From NCBI RefSeq assembly GCF_036327005.1, contig NZ_JAUGZK010000002.1, forward strand, positions 62,001 through 126,000: a DNA stretch of 64,000 nucleotides, given 5' to 3'. Below are positions 41,595-50,073 of the stretch, one piece after another. Made by a program: the position numbers and the translations under genes. The notes under the pieces are model-generated. The model saw nothing but the letters and a program-made list of their open reading frames with translations, did not search any database and was not told the origin of the DNA. The DNA comes from Alkalimonas mucilaginosa. GTDB lineage: Bacteria > Pseudomonadota > Gammaproteobacteria > Enterobacterales > Alteromonadaceae. How positions within the stretch are numbered: position 1 is the stretch's first letter; each line of letters begins with the position of its first letter.

Positions 41595-42340
41595 GCAGCA
41601 GCGCTAACAACCAGCAAGACCGCCGGGCATTCTTTGCCGGGTTGGCTTTTTTTGTGCTGGCCTTGTTGGCGCTTGGTTGGGGTGGTTGGCAGTTGCAGCG
41701 CTACATAGAGCAGCAGCAAACTACGCCGATTGCTCAGGTCCGCTTATTTGGCGATTTTAGACATATTGAGCCCACCCGCTTGCAGCAACTGCTGCATGAT
41801 CATTATGTCGGTAATATTTTTCGGGTGGATGTGGAGCAGGTGCAGCAGTTCCTGTTGCAGCAGCCCTGGGTGTATCAGGCAGCCGTGCGCAAACAATGGC
41901 CGGATACACTGGTGGTGGTGGTCACAGAACAACAACCGGTGGCAATCTGGAATGACCAACAACTAATCAACCAGCATGGTGAGCTTTTTCAGGCACCACT
42001 GGACCAATTGGTTGCCGTATTACCGGAGCTAACAGGCCCCACTGGCAGCGAGCAGGATGCCCTGACCATGTTCCGTTACATTGAGCAGTTGCTTAATTTG
42101 CACCAGCTCAGTGCCGGGCGACTGGAGTTATCAGAACGCTTTGCCTGGCAAATCGAGTTAAATAATGACATCCGGCTAAAGCTTGGGCGTCAGCATACAG
42201 TACCACGAGTACAGCGTTTTCTGGAGCTGTACCCGGTGCTGCTTGAGCACAGCGATGCAGATATTGCCGAGGTGGACTTGCGGTACGACACAGGGGTAGC
42301 CGTACGCTACAGCACAACAGAACAGAAGAGAGAAGCATGA
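41591..42340 (+). CDS. ftsQ: Cell division protein FtsQ
   Basis: A 249-residue bitopic protein. The cytoplasmic N-terminus is short, one TM lies at about 15-35 (FFAGLAFFVLALLALGWGGW), then comes a periplasmic POTRA domain (IAQVRLFGDFRHIEPTRLQQ) and a beta domain with WVYQAAVRKQWPDTLVVVVTE and QPVAIWND. It links FtsL/FtsB to the septal machinery. Overlaps of 4 bp with ddlB and ftsA. Confidence 0.95.
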   Translation: MSSSANNQQDRRAFFAGLAFFVLALLALGWGGWQLQRYIEQQQTTPIAQVRLFGDFRHIEPTRLQQLLHDHYVGNIFRVDVEQVQQFLLQQPWVYQAAVRKQWPDTLVVVVTEQQPVAIWNDQQLINQHGELFQAPLDQLVAVLPELTGPTGSEQDALTMFRYIEQLLNLHQLSAGRLELSERFAWQIELNNDIRLKLGRQHTVPRVQRFLELYPVLLEHSDADIAEVDLRYDTGVAVRYSTTEQKREA

Positions 42341-43572
42341 CGAAGTCGGTGGATCGGGAAATGATAGTGGCACTGGACATTGGTACTGCGCAATGCAAAG
42401 CCGTGGTTGGTGAAGTCACGCCAGATAACAAGCTGAGCATTGTCGGAGTGGGTACCCATACCACCCGCGGCATGGATCGTGGCGGGGTGAATGACCTGAA
42501 TCTGGTGATGCAATCTGTGCAGCGGGCCATCAATGAAGCTGAATTAATGGCTGACTGCCAGGTTTCTTCGGTCTATCTGGGGATCAGTGGCAAGCACATT
42601 CGTTGCCAGAACGAAAGTGGCATGGTGCCGATTGGCGATACCGAAGTGACAGCGGAAGATGTGGCCAGCGTGATCCATGCGGCCAAATCGGTGCCGATTT
42701 CGGCCGAGCGTCGCATGCTGCATGTGTTGCCCCAAGAGTTTTCTGTGGATATGCAGGAAGGAATTAAAAGCCCGGTTGGTATGTCCGGGGTACGAATGGA
42801 AGCGCGGGCACACATTATTACCTGTGCCAATGATATGGCGAAAAACATTGAAAAGTGTGCCGAGCGCTGCGGGTTGAAAGTCGATCAGCTGATTTTTTCT
42901 GCGCTTGCCTCCAGTTACTCGGTATTAACCGAGGATGAAAAAGAGCTGGGAGTCTGTGTGGTGGATATGGGTGGGGGCACCATCGATATTTCTGTTTACA
43001 CCAACGGGGCAGTCCGGCATACCGCTGTGGTGCCCGTTGCAGGCAATCAGGTGACCAGCGATATCGCCAAGATTTTTCGCACCCCGATAAGCCATGCCGA
43101 GGAAATTAAAGTCCAATACGGTTGCGCACTGCGCAGCATGGTTGGAAAGGAAGAGAATATCGAAGTACCCAGTGTTGGTGGCAGGCCGGCTCGCAGCATG
43201 TCGCGTCAAACCCTGGCCGAGGTGATCGAGCCTCGTTATCAGGAACTGTTTGAGCTGGTGCTGGAAGAAATCCGCAGCAGTGGGCTGGAAGAGCAAATTG
43301 CAGCTGGGGTGGTACTGACTGGTGGTGCAGCCAAAATTGAAGGCGCGGTCGAGTTTGCCGAGGATGTGTTTCAGATGCCAGTTCGGCTGGGGCACCCCAT
43401 GCAGGTGACAGGTTTGAAAGACTATGTGCAGGACCCGGCTTATGCCAGTGTGGTTGGTCTGTTGCTGTACGGGCTGGAAAGTCAGGAACAGGGCAAGGCA
43501 GCCAGCAGTCCGAAAGATACGGTCAGCGGGTTAGTCAAAAAACTAACCAGCTGGTTTAAGGGTGAATTTTAA
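42337..43572 (+). CDS. ftsA: Cell division protein FtsA
   Basis: A 411-residue actin-like ATPase that anchors FtsZ to the membrane. The phosphate-1 loop is VALDIGTAQCKAVVGE near 11, phosphate-2 VVDMGGGTIDISVY near 208 and adenosine loop GVVLTGGAAKIEGAVEFA near 327. The C-terminal amphipathic membrane-targeting helix is present (LVKKLTSWFKGEF). A 114-bp spacer, unusual for this tight cluster, separates it from ftsZ. Confidence 0.97.
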   Translation: MTKSVDREMIVALDIGTAQCKAVVGEVTPDNKLSIVGVGTHTTRGMDRGGVNDLNLVMQSVQRAINEAELMADCQVSSVYLGISGKHIRCQNESGMVPIGDTEVTAEDVASVIHAAKSVPISAERRMLHVLPQEFSVDMQEGIKSPVGMSGVRMEARAHIITCANDMAKNIEKCAERCGLKVDQLIFSALASSYSVLTEDEKELGVCVVDMGGGTIDISVYTNGAVRHTAVVPVAGNQVTSDIAKIFRTPISHAEEIKVQYGCALRSMVGKEENIEVPSVGGRPARSMSRQTLAEVIEPRYQELFELVLEEIRSSGLEEQIAAGVVLTGGAAKIEGAVEFAEDVFQMPVRLGHPMQVTGLKDYVQDPAYASVVGLLLYGLESQEQGKAASSPKDTVSGLVKKLTSWFKGEF

Positions 43573-43686
43573 CGGCAGCTTCGGCTGTCAGGCGGCTTCA
43601 GCGATGAAGCCAACTATGGATCCGCCGGTTGCAGCTCCTGACTCAGAGCCGCAACTGAACGAAAAGCGAAAAACGGAGAGAGAGCA
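43573..43686 (+). other. ftsA-ftsZ spacer with stem-loop
   Basis: This spacer is the only sizeable gap between mraZ and ftsZ. It carries the perfect hairpin GGCTTC-AGCGAT-GAAGCC at 43594-43611 and a weaker CAGCTTCGGCTG element before it. No T-tract follows. A strong purine-rich site (CGGAGAGAGAGCA) precedes ftsZ. It may serve as an RNA-processing or stabilising element giving ftsZ separate expression. Confidence 0.5.
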
Positions 43687-44847
43687 ATGTTTGAATTAAT
43701 GGATAGTCACAGCGAAGAAGCTGTAATTAAAGTCGTGGGTGTTGGTGGTGGCGGCGGTAATGCCGTGGAGTATATGGTTGCCAGCAACATTGAAGGGGTG
43801 GAGTTTATTGCTGCCAATACAGATGCGCAGGCATTGCGTAACTCATCGGCAAATGTCACTTTGCAACTGGGCGCTGCTGTTACCAAAGGCCTGGGTGCGG
43901 GTGCTAATCCGGATATTGGTCGCCGCTCTGCTGAAGAAGACCGGGAAACCATCAAAAAGTCCATCCAGGGGGCTGATATGGTCTTTATTGCCGCTGGCAT
44001 GGGGGGAGGTACCGGCACCGGTGCAGCACCTGTAGTTGCTGAAGTGGCAAAAGAGCTGGGCATTTTGACCGTTGCAGTGGTTACCAAACCTTTTCCGTTT
44101 GAAGGGAAAAAGCGTACTGCGTTTGCCGAAGACGGTATCCTGGAACTCAGCCGGCATGTCGACTCCCTGATCACCATTCCTAACGACAAACTGCTCAAAG
44201 TGTTAGGCAAAGGTACCAGTTTGCTGGATGCGTTCAAAGCAGCGAATAACGTACTGCTTGGCGCTGTCCAGGGCATTGCTGAACTGATCACCCGTCCAGG
44301 TCTTATCAACGTCGACTTTGCTGATGTGCGAACTGTTATGTCTGAAATGGGCACCGCCATGATGGGCACCGGTACTGCTTCAGGCTCTGATCGGGCCGAA
44401 GAAGCCGCCGAGCAGGCAATTTCCAGCCCTTTGCTGGAAGATATCGACTTGTCTGGTGCAAAAGGCATTCTTGTCAACATTACTGCAGGTTTGGATATCA
44501 GCATTGAAGAGTTCGAAACTGTAGGTAATGCAGTGAAAGCCTTTGCTTCGGAAAACGCCACTGTGGTGGTTGGTGCAGTGATCGATCCGAATATGTCTGA
44601 GGAACTTCGGGTCACTGTTGTTGCCACAGGTATAGGTGCGGCGCGCCGGCCAGATATCAGCCTGGTGGCAAACCAGCGTCAGGAAGTGTCTGCACCGGTA
44701 TATCGCACTGCAGGTGGCAATACGGCTCAGCAAATGCAAGCTGAAGTCGTTACCCAGCCTAAAGTGCAGGCCGAGCAGCGGGTAGAGCAAAAGCCTGCAC
44801 AGGATATCTTCGATATTCCGGCATTTTTGCGTAAACAAGCCGACTAA
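43687..44847 (+). CDS. ftsZ: Cell division GTPase FtsZ
   Basis: A 386-residue tubulin homologue forming the Z ring. Signatures include VGVGGGGGNAVEYM near 18, the GTP-binding tubulin motif GMGGGTGTGAAPV near 104, NDKLL, the T7 synergy loop NVDFADVRTVM near 207 and the C-terminal recruitment peptide DIFDIPAFLRKQAD that binds FtsA, ZipA and ZapD (zapD lies at 50074-50820). The variable linker is short. Confidence 0.98.
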   Translation: MFELMDSHSEEAVIKVVGVGGGGGNAVEYMVASNIEGVEFIAANTDAQALRNSSANVTLQLGAAVTKGLGAGANPDIGRRSAEEDRETIKKSIQGADMVFIAAGMGGGTGTGAAPVVAEVAKELGILTVAVVTKPFPFEGKKRTAFAEDGILELSRHVDSLITIPNDKLLKVLGKGTSLLDAFKAANNVLLGAVQGIAELITRPGLINVDFADVRTVMSEMGTAMMGTGTASGSDRAEEAAEQAISSPLLEDIDLSGAKGILVNITAGLDISIEEFETVGNAVKAFASENATVVVGAVIDPNMSEELRVTVVATGIGAARRPDISLVANQRQEVSAPVYRTAGGNTAQQMQAEVVTQPKVQAEQRVEQKPAQDIFDIPAFLRKQAD

Positions 44848-44913
44848 ACGGCGACTAAAGTGGATGGGTGCAACTGAATCAGGCGATTGAGTTCATCGCA
44901 GCTTCAGTTTCGC

Positions 44914-44943
44914 TTGGCATACTATGTTAACATATGCTATGCT
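44914..44943 (+). promoter_or_regulatory. lpxC promoter candidate
   Basis: TTGGCA and TATGCT separated by 18 bp give a plausible sigma-70 promoter 45 bp upstream of the lpxC ATG. The spacer contains the perfect 12-bp palindrome TATGTTAACATA (44923-44934), a possible regulator site. Confidence 0.6.
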
Positions 44944-44987
44944 GCGCGCCCGCTTTGGGTTGTTCATTTTTTGAACTGGAAACGACT

Positions 44988-45899
44988 ATGATCAGACAAC
45001 GTACTATTGCACAAACTGTCCAGTCGGTTGGGGTTGGCCTGCACAAGGGTGAAAAGGTCACGCTCACTCTCCGGCCTGCGCCTGATCACACCGGGATCAT
45101 ATTCCGGCGGGTTGACCTGGATCCGATTGTAGACTTTAAACTCAATCCTGAAATGGTTGGGGATACGGTGCTTTGTACTTGTCTGATCAATGACGATGGC
45201 GTGCGTTTGTCTACTACCGAGCACTTAATGGCTGCGGTAGCCGGGCTTGGTATCGATAACCTGATTGTCGAAGTCGATGCTGCCGAAGTGCCGATCATGG
45301 ATGGCAGCGCCAATCCATTCATTTATTTGTTGCTGGAAGCTGGCATCAGTGAGCAGAAGCAGCCGAAAAAATTTATCCGTATTAAGCGGCCGGTTCGGAT
45401 AGAAGATGGTGACAAGTGGGCTGAGTTTAAGCCGCACAACGGCTTTAAGCTGGATGTGGCTATCGACTTTGATCACCCGGTGATTGCCGGCACCCAGCAA
45501 CGTTTGCAGATGGACTTTTCTGCCGCCAGCTTTATCAAAGACATCAGCCGTGCCCGGACTTTTGGCTTTATGCAGGACATTGAATACCTGCGTGCCAACA
45601 ATCTGGCGTTAGGTGGCAGCTTTGATAATGCCGTGGTGCTGGATGAATTCCGGGTTTTGAATCAGGATGGCCTGCGTTACGATGATGAATTCATTAAGCA
45701 CAAGGTACTGGATGCTATAGGTGACTTGTATATGGCCGGCTACAGCATTCTGGGTGAGTTCAGTGCTTACAAAACGGGCCATGCGCTGAATAACAAGTTG
45801 CTGTGCGCCATGCTGGCAGATGAAGCCAGCTGGGAATTCGTTACTTTCGAAGACGATGCCGAGATGCCTATCTCTTATTTGGCACCGCAGTTGGCTTAA
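44988..45899 (+). CDS. lpxC: UDP-3-O-acyl-GlcNAc deacetylase LpxC
   Basis: A 303-residue zinc deacetylase catalysing the committed step of lipid A synthesis. The zinc ligands are seen as STTEHLMAA (His near 79) and HKVLDAIGDLY (His and Asp near 238/242), with catalytic SFDNAVVLDE and GHALNNKL. ATG 44988 is chosen because family proteins start MIRQRT; the 18-residue frame extension upstream lies in the promoter. It is followed by a strong terminator, closing the dcw cluster. Confidence 0.97.
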   Translation: MIRQRTIAQTVQSVGVGLHKGEKVTLTLRPAPDHTGIIFRRVDLDPIVDFKLNPEMVGDTVLCTCLINDDGVRLSTTEHLMAAVAGLGIDNLIVEVDAAEVPIMDGSANPFIYLLLEAGISEQKQPKKFIRIKRPVRIEDGDKWAEFKPHNGFKLDVAIDFDHPVIAGTQQRLQMDFSAASFIKDISRARTFGFMQDIEYLRANNLALGGSFDNAVVLDEFRVLNQDGLRYDDEFIKHKVLDAIGDLYMAGYSILGEFSAYKTGHALNNKLLCAMLADEASWEFVTFEDDAEMPISYLAPQLA

Positions 45900-45913
45900 A
45901 TTACCGCTTCATC

Positions 45914-45940
45914 AAAAAAACCAGCCTCGGCTGGTTTTTT
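45914..45940. terminator. Bidirectional intrinsic terminator
   Basis: CCAGCC-TC-GGCTGG is flanked by a run of A on the left and six T on the right, so it can terminate both lpxC (plus) and the convergent dciA (minus) transcripts. Confidence 0.9.
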
Positions 45941-45984
45941 AATGCCTGCATGGCTGATTACTGCATAGCCGCAGCATGGGCGTA

Positions 45985-46434
45985 TTATCGACCTTTTCGA
46001 CGAATGAGCTGTTCAATTTTTTCTTTCAGCAAACCAGAGCTGGCATCGGCCAATTGTTGCAGACGCGAGCTGGCATCACTTACATCAGGTTGTCTGGCGA
46101 CTGTTTTTTTCGGCAGCGGGGGGGTGATCCTGGCCTTGGGGGTGATTTCAATGTCCAGTCCGGCCAATTCAGGCAAGATTTTTTGGCGAAAATTGTCTAA
46201 AATGGCGTCGCGTTGCATTTTGACCCGGGTAGCCCAGGCGGCCGATTGGCACAATATAACCGCCCGTCCCTGATGGATGCGGGCAACCTGACAGCCATGC
46301 TCTGGGTGTTGCAGCAACTCAGTCAGCAGTTGATTGAACTGCTGCAGTTGATGAAAGCCTTGTTGATGCTGCAATAAAGGCAAGCTATCAAGCAGGTTGT
46401 TTAGGTGCGCGGGTTTTTGTGAGTAACGGGCCAT
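45985..46434 (-). CDS. dciA: DciA-like (DUF721) protein
   Basis: A 149-residue protein of the DciA/DUF721 family, which loads replicative helicase DnaB in bacteria that lack DnaC. The conserved part is VARIHQGRAVILCQSAAWATRVKMQRDAILDNF near 60-95, followed by LPELAGLDIEITPKARI; the C-terminus is a charged helix. Location between lpxC and secA is typical. ATG 46434 is preferred; a GTG at 46479 would add 15 residues and would place the 46462-46479 palindrome inside the gene. No clear ribosome-binding site is seen for either start. Confidence 0.82.
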   Translation of the reverse strand: MARYSQKPAHLNNLLDSLPLLQHQQGFHQLQQFNQLLTELLQHPEHGCQVARIHQGRAVILCQSAAWATRVKMQRDAILDNFRQKILPELAGLDIEITPKARITPPLPKKTVARQPDVSDASSRLQQLADASSGLLKEKIEQLIRRKGR

Positions 46435-46461
46435 AACGGTATCTGCCAGACGACTGGTTGT

Positions 46462-46479
46462 TAGTGTAGCATGCTTCAC
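46462..46479. promoter_or_regulatory. Palindrome upstream of dciA
   Basis: AGTGTAGCATGCTTCACT is an 18-bp dyad: AGTG and CACT flank the perfect AGCATGCT centre, with one mismatched pair. It lies 28 bp upstream of the preferred dciA ATG. The binding factor is unknown. Confidence 0.4.
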
Positions 46480-46645
46480 TTTTTACTGCCTACGCTTGAA
46501 ACCAGCCCAGGCCAACTCCATATCAGCTGAATGTTCCAGTATCCGGCGCATTGCGGCAGTGAAAGTTGATTGGACATCCGGTGCAGAGATGGGTAATGTC
46601 ACCCGCTGATAAAAAATTTAAATCGAATTAAATGGTAACCAAAAC

Positions 46646-49357
46646 ATGTTTGGAAAATTGTTCACCAAGTTGATCGGCAGTCGCAATGACCGTTTCTTAA
46701 AGAAACTGCAAAAAAAAGTTGATGAGATCAATGCGCTGGAAGCCCAGTTTGAAGCGCTTTCCGATGCTGAGTTAAAAGACAAAACCGCAGAATTAAAACA
46801 ACAGGTTGCTGCCGGCGCTACCTTGGACGATGTGTTGGCTCCCGCCTTTGCCACGGTACGTGAAGCCAGTAAGCGTGTGTTTAAAATGCGCCATTTCGAT
46901 GTCCAGCTGATAGGTGGCATGGTGTTGCACCAGGGCCGTATCGCAGAAATGCGTACAGGGGAAGGCAAAACCTTAACGGCGACCCTGCCAGCTTACCTGA
47001 ATGCACTAAGTGGTGAAGCGGTCCATGTTATTACCGTGAACGATTATCTGGCGCGGCGTGATGCGGCCACCAATGGCCCCTTGTTTGAGTTCCTTGGCCT
47101 GACTGTAGGCGTGAATGTCCCTGGCATGCACCCGCAAGAAAAGCAACAGGCTTATGCTGCAGACATCACCTATGGTACCAACAACGAGTTTGGCTTTGAT
47201 TACCTGCGCGATAACATGGCCTTTTCTGCCAAAGAGCGGGTACAGCGTAAACTGGCTTTTGCCATTATTGATGAAGTCGACTCCATTCTGATCGATGAAG
47301 CCCGTACCCCACTGATTATTTCCGGGCCTGCTGAAGACAGTTCCGAGCTGTATAAAAAAATCAATACCCTGGTGCCTCAGCTGCAAAAGCAGGAAAAGGA
47401 AGACGAAGAAGGGGTGGAAGGTGATGGCCACTTCACCATCGATGAAAAAGCGCGTCAGGTGTACCTGACTGAGTTGGGGCAAATCCGGGTGGAAGAGATG
47501 CTGAAAGAGCATGGTTTGATCCAGCCGGATGACCATTTGTTCTCAGCCGCCAACATCACCCTGCTGCACCATGTGTATGCCGCTTTACGCGCACACAATC
47601 TGTTTAAGAAAGATGTGGATTATGTGGTGAAAAACGGCGAAGTCATTATCGTCGATGAGCACACCGGCCGTACCATGGAAGGCCGGCGCTGGTCTGAGGG
47701 CCTGCATCAGGCGGTGGAAGCCAAAGAGGGTGTCAAGATTCATAATGAAAACCAGACACTGGCATCCATTACCTTCCAGAATTATTTCCGTTTGTACGAT
47801 AAATTAGCGGGTATGACGGGTACTGCCGATACCGAAGCATTTGAATTCCAGCAAATCTATGGGTTGGAAACCATTGTGATCCCAACCAACCGACCTATGG
47901 TTCGGCAGGATATGCCGGATCTGGTGTATTTAACGGCGGTAGATAAATATCAGGCCATTATTGAAGACATTAAGCAAAGCCGCGATGCCGGTCGCCCGGT
48001 TTTGGTGGGTACTGCTTCCATTGAAAGCTCGGAATACTTATCGGGCTTGCTCAATAAAGCCAAGATAAAACATCAGGTGTTGAATGCCAAGTTCCATGCC
48101 AATGAAGCACAAATCATTGCTCAGGCCGGGCAACCTGGCACCGTCACCATTGCCACCAATATGGCAGGCCGTGGTACCGATATTGTGTTAGGCGGCAACT
48201 TGCAGGCAGAACTGGCGGCACTGGAAAATCCGACAGAACAGCAACTGGAGAAACTAACTGCTGACTGGCAACAGCGGCACGATGCGGTCATTGCCGCCGG
48301 TGGTTTGCATATCATTGCTACTGAGCGTCATGAGTCACGCCGTATTGATAATCAGCTGCGGGGACGTTCAGGTCGTCAGGGCGATCCGGGTTCTTCGCGT
48401 TTTTATCTTTCGCTGGAAGATCAGTTAATGCGTATCTTTGCCTCCGATCGCATGGCTGGCATGATGCGCAAGTTGGGGATGAAAGAGGGTGAGGCGATTG
48501 AACACCCGTGGGTGAGCCGGGCCATAGAAAATGCGCAGCGGAAAGTAGAAGCCCGTAACTTTGATATTCGTAAACAGTTGTTGGAATTTGACGATGTTGC
48601 CAATGACCAGCGTAAAGTGGTGTATGAGCAGCGTAATGAGCTGATGGATGCAGAGGATATTTCCGATACCATCCAGGCGATTCGTACCGATGTGGTGGAC
48701 TCCGTGATCAGCCAGTACATCCCACCACAATCGCTGGATGAATTATGGGATGTACCAGCACTGGAGCAACGGTTAAAAGCAGACTTCTCCATCGAGTTGC
48801 CTATTACACAGTGGTTGGCAGATGACAACAAATTGTATGAAGAAAAACTGCGCGAACGCATTCAGCAGGAAGTAGAGCAAGCCTACAGCAACAAGGAGCA
48901 GATGGTAGGGCCGCAAGTGCTGCGTCAGTTTGAAAAGGCCATCATGCTGCAAAGCCTGGATACGCACTGGAAAGAGCACCTGGCGGCGATGGACCATTTG
49001 CGTCAGGCGATAAACTTACGTGGTTATGCCCAGAAAAATCCAAAGCAAGAGTACAAGCGTGAGTCGTTTGAGCTGTTCTCGCAAATGCTCGATAACCTGA
49101 AAGTGGATGTCGTCAGTGTGTTGAGCCGTGTTCAGGTGCGGGCTGCTGAAGATGTTGATGCGGTAGAAGAGCAGCGTCGTAAGGCGGATGCGGTACCGCA
49201 TGAGTACCAGCATGCTGAAGCCGAACAGGTGGGAGGTGAGGCACCTGCCCAGGCGGCTGGACCTGTTGTGCGTGATGGTGTCAAAGTTGGCCGTAATGAT
49301 CCTTGCCCCTGTGGTTCGGGCAAAAAATACAAACAGTGCCATGGTAAGCTGAACTGA
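46646..49357 (+). CDS. secA: Preprotein translocase ATPase SecA
   Basis: A 903-residue motor of the Sec pathway. Walker A is MRTGEGKTLTATL near 102, Walker B IDEVDSILIDEARTPL near 208; DEHTGRTMEGRRWSEGLHQAVEAKE and TATNMAGRGTDIVLGGNL-type helicase motifs are intact. The Ala/Glu-rich C-terminal linker ends in the zinc-binding CPCGSGKKYKQCH, which contacts SecB and ribosomes. No secM-like gene lies upstream: the 166 bp between dciA and secA contain no open frame. It overlaps mutT by 1 bp. Confidence 0.98.
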   Translation: MFGKLFTKLIGSRNDRFLKKLQKKVDEINALEAQFEALSDAELKDKTAELKQQVAAGATLDDVLAPAFATVREASKRVFKMRHFDVQLIGGMVLHQGRIAEMRTGEGKTLTATLPAYLNALSGEAVHVITVNDYLARRDAATNGPLFEFLGLTVGVNVPGMHPQEKQQAYAADITYGTNNEFGFDYLRDNMAFSAKERVQRKLAFAIIDEVDSILIDEARTPLIISGPAEDSSELYKKINTLVPQLQKQEKEDEEGVEGDGHFTIDEKARQVYLTELGQIRVEEMLKEHGLIQPDDHLFSAANITLLHHVYAALRAHNLFKKDVDYVVKNGEVIIVDEHTGRTMEGRRWSEGLHQAVEAKEGVKIHNENQTLASITFQNYFRLYDKLAGMTGTADTEAFEFQQIYGLETIVIPTNRPMVRQDMPDLVYLTAVDKYQAIIEDIKQSRDAGRPVLVGTASIESSEYLSGLLNKAKIKHQVLNAKFHANEAQIIAQAGQPGTVTIATNMAGRGTDIVLGGNLQAELAALENPTEQQLEKLTADWQQRHDAVIAAGGLHIIATERHESRRIDNQLRGRSGRQGDPGSSRFYLSLEDQLMRIFASDRMAGMMRKLGMKEGEAIEHPWVSRAIENAQRKVEARNFDIRKQLLEFDDVANDQRKVVYEQRNELMDAEDISDTIQAIRTDVVDSVISQYIPPQSLDELWDVPALEQRLKADFSIELPITQWLADDNKLYEEKLRERIQQEVEQAYSNKEQMVGPQVLRQFEKAIMLQSLDTHWKEHLAAMDHLRQAINLRGYAQKNPKQEYKRESFELFSQMLDNLKVDVVSVLSRVQVRAAEDVDAVEEQRRKADAVPHEYQHAEAEQVGGEAPAQAAGPVVRDGVKVGRNDPCPCGSGKKYKQCHGKLN

Positions 49358-49788
49358 TGCCAGGCACTGCAACAAAGAAGGGGCCTGGAGCCCCTTTTCT
49401 TCATGTGGCGGTTGGGGTGATCACCCGGCAGGGGCGTGTGTTACTTGGTCACCGCGCCAGCCATCAGCATCAAGGCGATAAGTGGGAGTTCCCTGGTGGA
49501 AAGCTGGAGCCCGGGGAGTCTACATTGGCTGCATTAAAACGAGAGCTGTTTGAAGAGCTGTCGATTGAGTTGCACCAGGCGAAACCCTTGATGGAGGTGC
49601 ACCACCAGTACCCGGAGCGAGACGTACTGCTGGATATATGGCTGGTCGAGTCATTCAGCGGCGAGCCGAAAGGTATGGAAGGACAGCAGGTTGCCTGGTT
49701 CGCTGTCAGCGAGCTGGCTGCGCTACGTTTCCCGGATGCCAACCAACCTATTGTTGAGCGGGTCAGGCAGTTATTGAGTGCTCCTTAA
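49357..49788 (+). CDS. mutT: 8-oxo-dGTP diphosphatase MutT
   Basis: A 143-residue Nudix hydrolase that removes 8-oxo-dGTP from the nucleotide pool. The Nudix box is GKLEPGESTLAALKRELFEELSIE near 47-70 (pattern Gx5Ex7REUxEExGU-like, with S at the final Gly). WEFPGGK precedes it. The ATG shares one base with the secA stop; a GTG at 49405 would trim 16 residues (start at VAVGVI). Notably, the first codons include the GGGGC-CTGGA-GCCCC hairpin with a TTTTCTT tail. Confidence 0.92.
   Translation: MPGTATKKGPGAPFLHVAVGVITRQGRVLLGHRASHQHQGDKWEFPGGKLEPGESTLAALKRELFEELSIELHQAKPLMEVHHQYPERDVLLDIWLVESFSGEPKGMEGQQVAWFAVSELAALRFPDANQPIVERVRQLLSAP
49380..49400 (+). terminator. Hairpin with T-tract inside the start of mutT
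   Basis: GGGGC-CTGGA-GCCCC followed by TTTTCTT looks like a terminator for secA, placed 23 bp after its stop, but inside the mutT reading frame. It could make mutT expression depend on read-through or coupling with ribosomes leaving secA. Confidence 0.55.
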
Positions 49789-49796
49789 TAGCACTC

Positions 49797-50033
49797 TTAG
49801 TTGCGAAAGAACTCGTTGTCTTGCCCCATCAACTCGGCTTCGAGTTCTGCCAGGTAGGCTTCACCTAACTCTGGAGCTACCGGGCTTTTGTCGGGGATCC
49901 GATGATTTTCTGCCGCCCAGTCGCCTAAATCTATCAGTTTGCAACGCTCACTGCAAAAGGGGCGGAAGCGGGACTCAGGTGCAAACACCACCTCGGTAGT
50001 GCAGGTCGGGCATTGGACCACGGGTTTGCTCAT
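49797..50033 (-). CDS. yacG: DNA gyrase inhibitor YacG
   Basis: A 78-residue zinc-finger protein. The four Cys are QCPTCTTEV near 8-11 and FCSERCKLIDLGDW near 27-31, exactly the YacG pattern; the acidic C-terminal tail (AELEAELMGQDNEFF) follows. In E. coli YacG binds GyrB and inhibits gyrase. It is the last gene of the pil-coaE-zapD run and converges with mutT with only 8 bp between stops. Confidence 0.93.
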   Translation of the reverse strand: MSKPVVQCPTCTTEVVFAPESRFRPFCSERCKLIDLGDWAAENHRIPDKSPVAPELGEAYLAELEAELMGQDNEFFRN

Positions 50034-50073
50034 TGCTCAGGTTTCCGTCGGTTGGCTGATTCAGCCTGCCATT

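Noticed and set aside
43707..44627. 306-codon minus-strand frame inside ftsZ
   Set aside because: Ser/Pro/Thr-rich translation typical of an antisense shadow; ftsZ itself is unmistakable on the plus strand.
46480..46645. A secM-like regulator upstream of secA
   Set aside because: No open frame or arrest-peptide-like sequence exists in the 166-bp gap, and the neighbouring gene is on the other strand.
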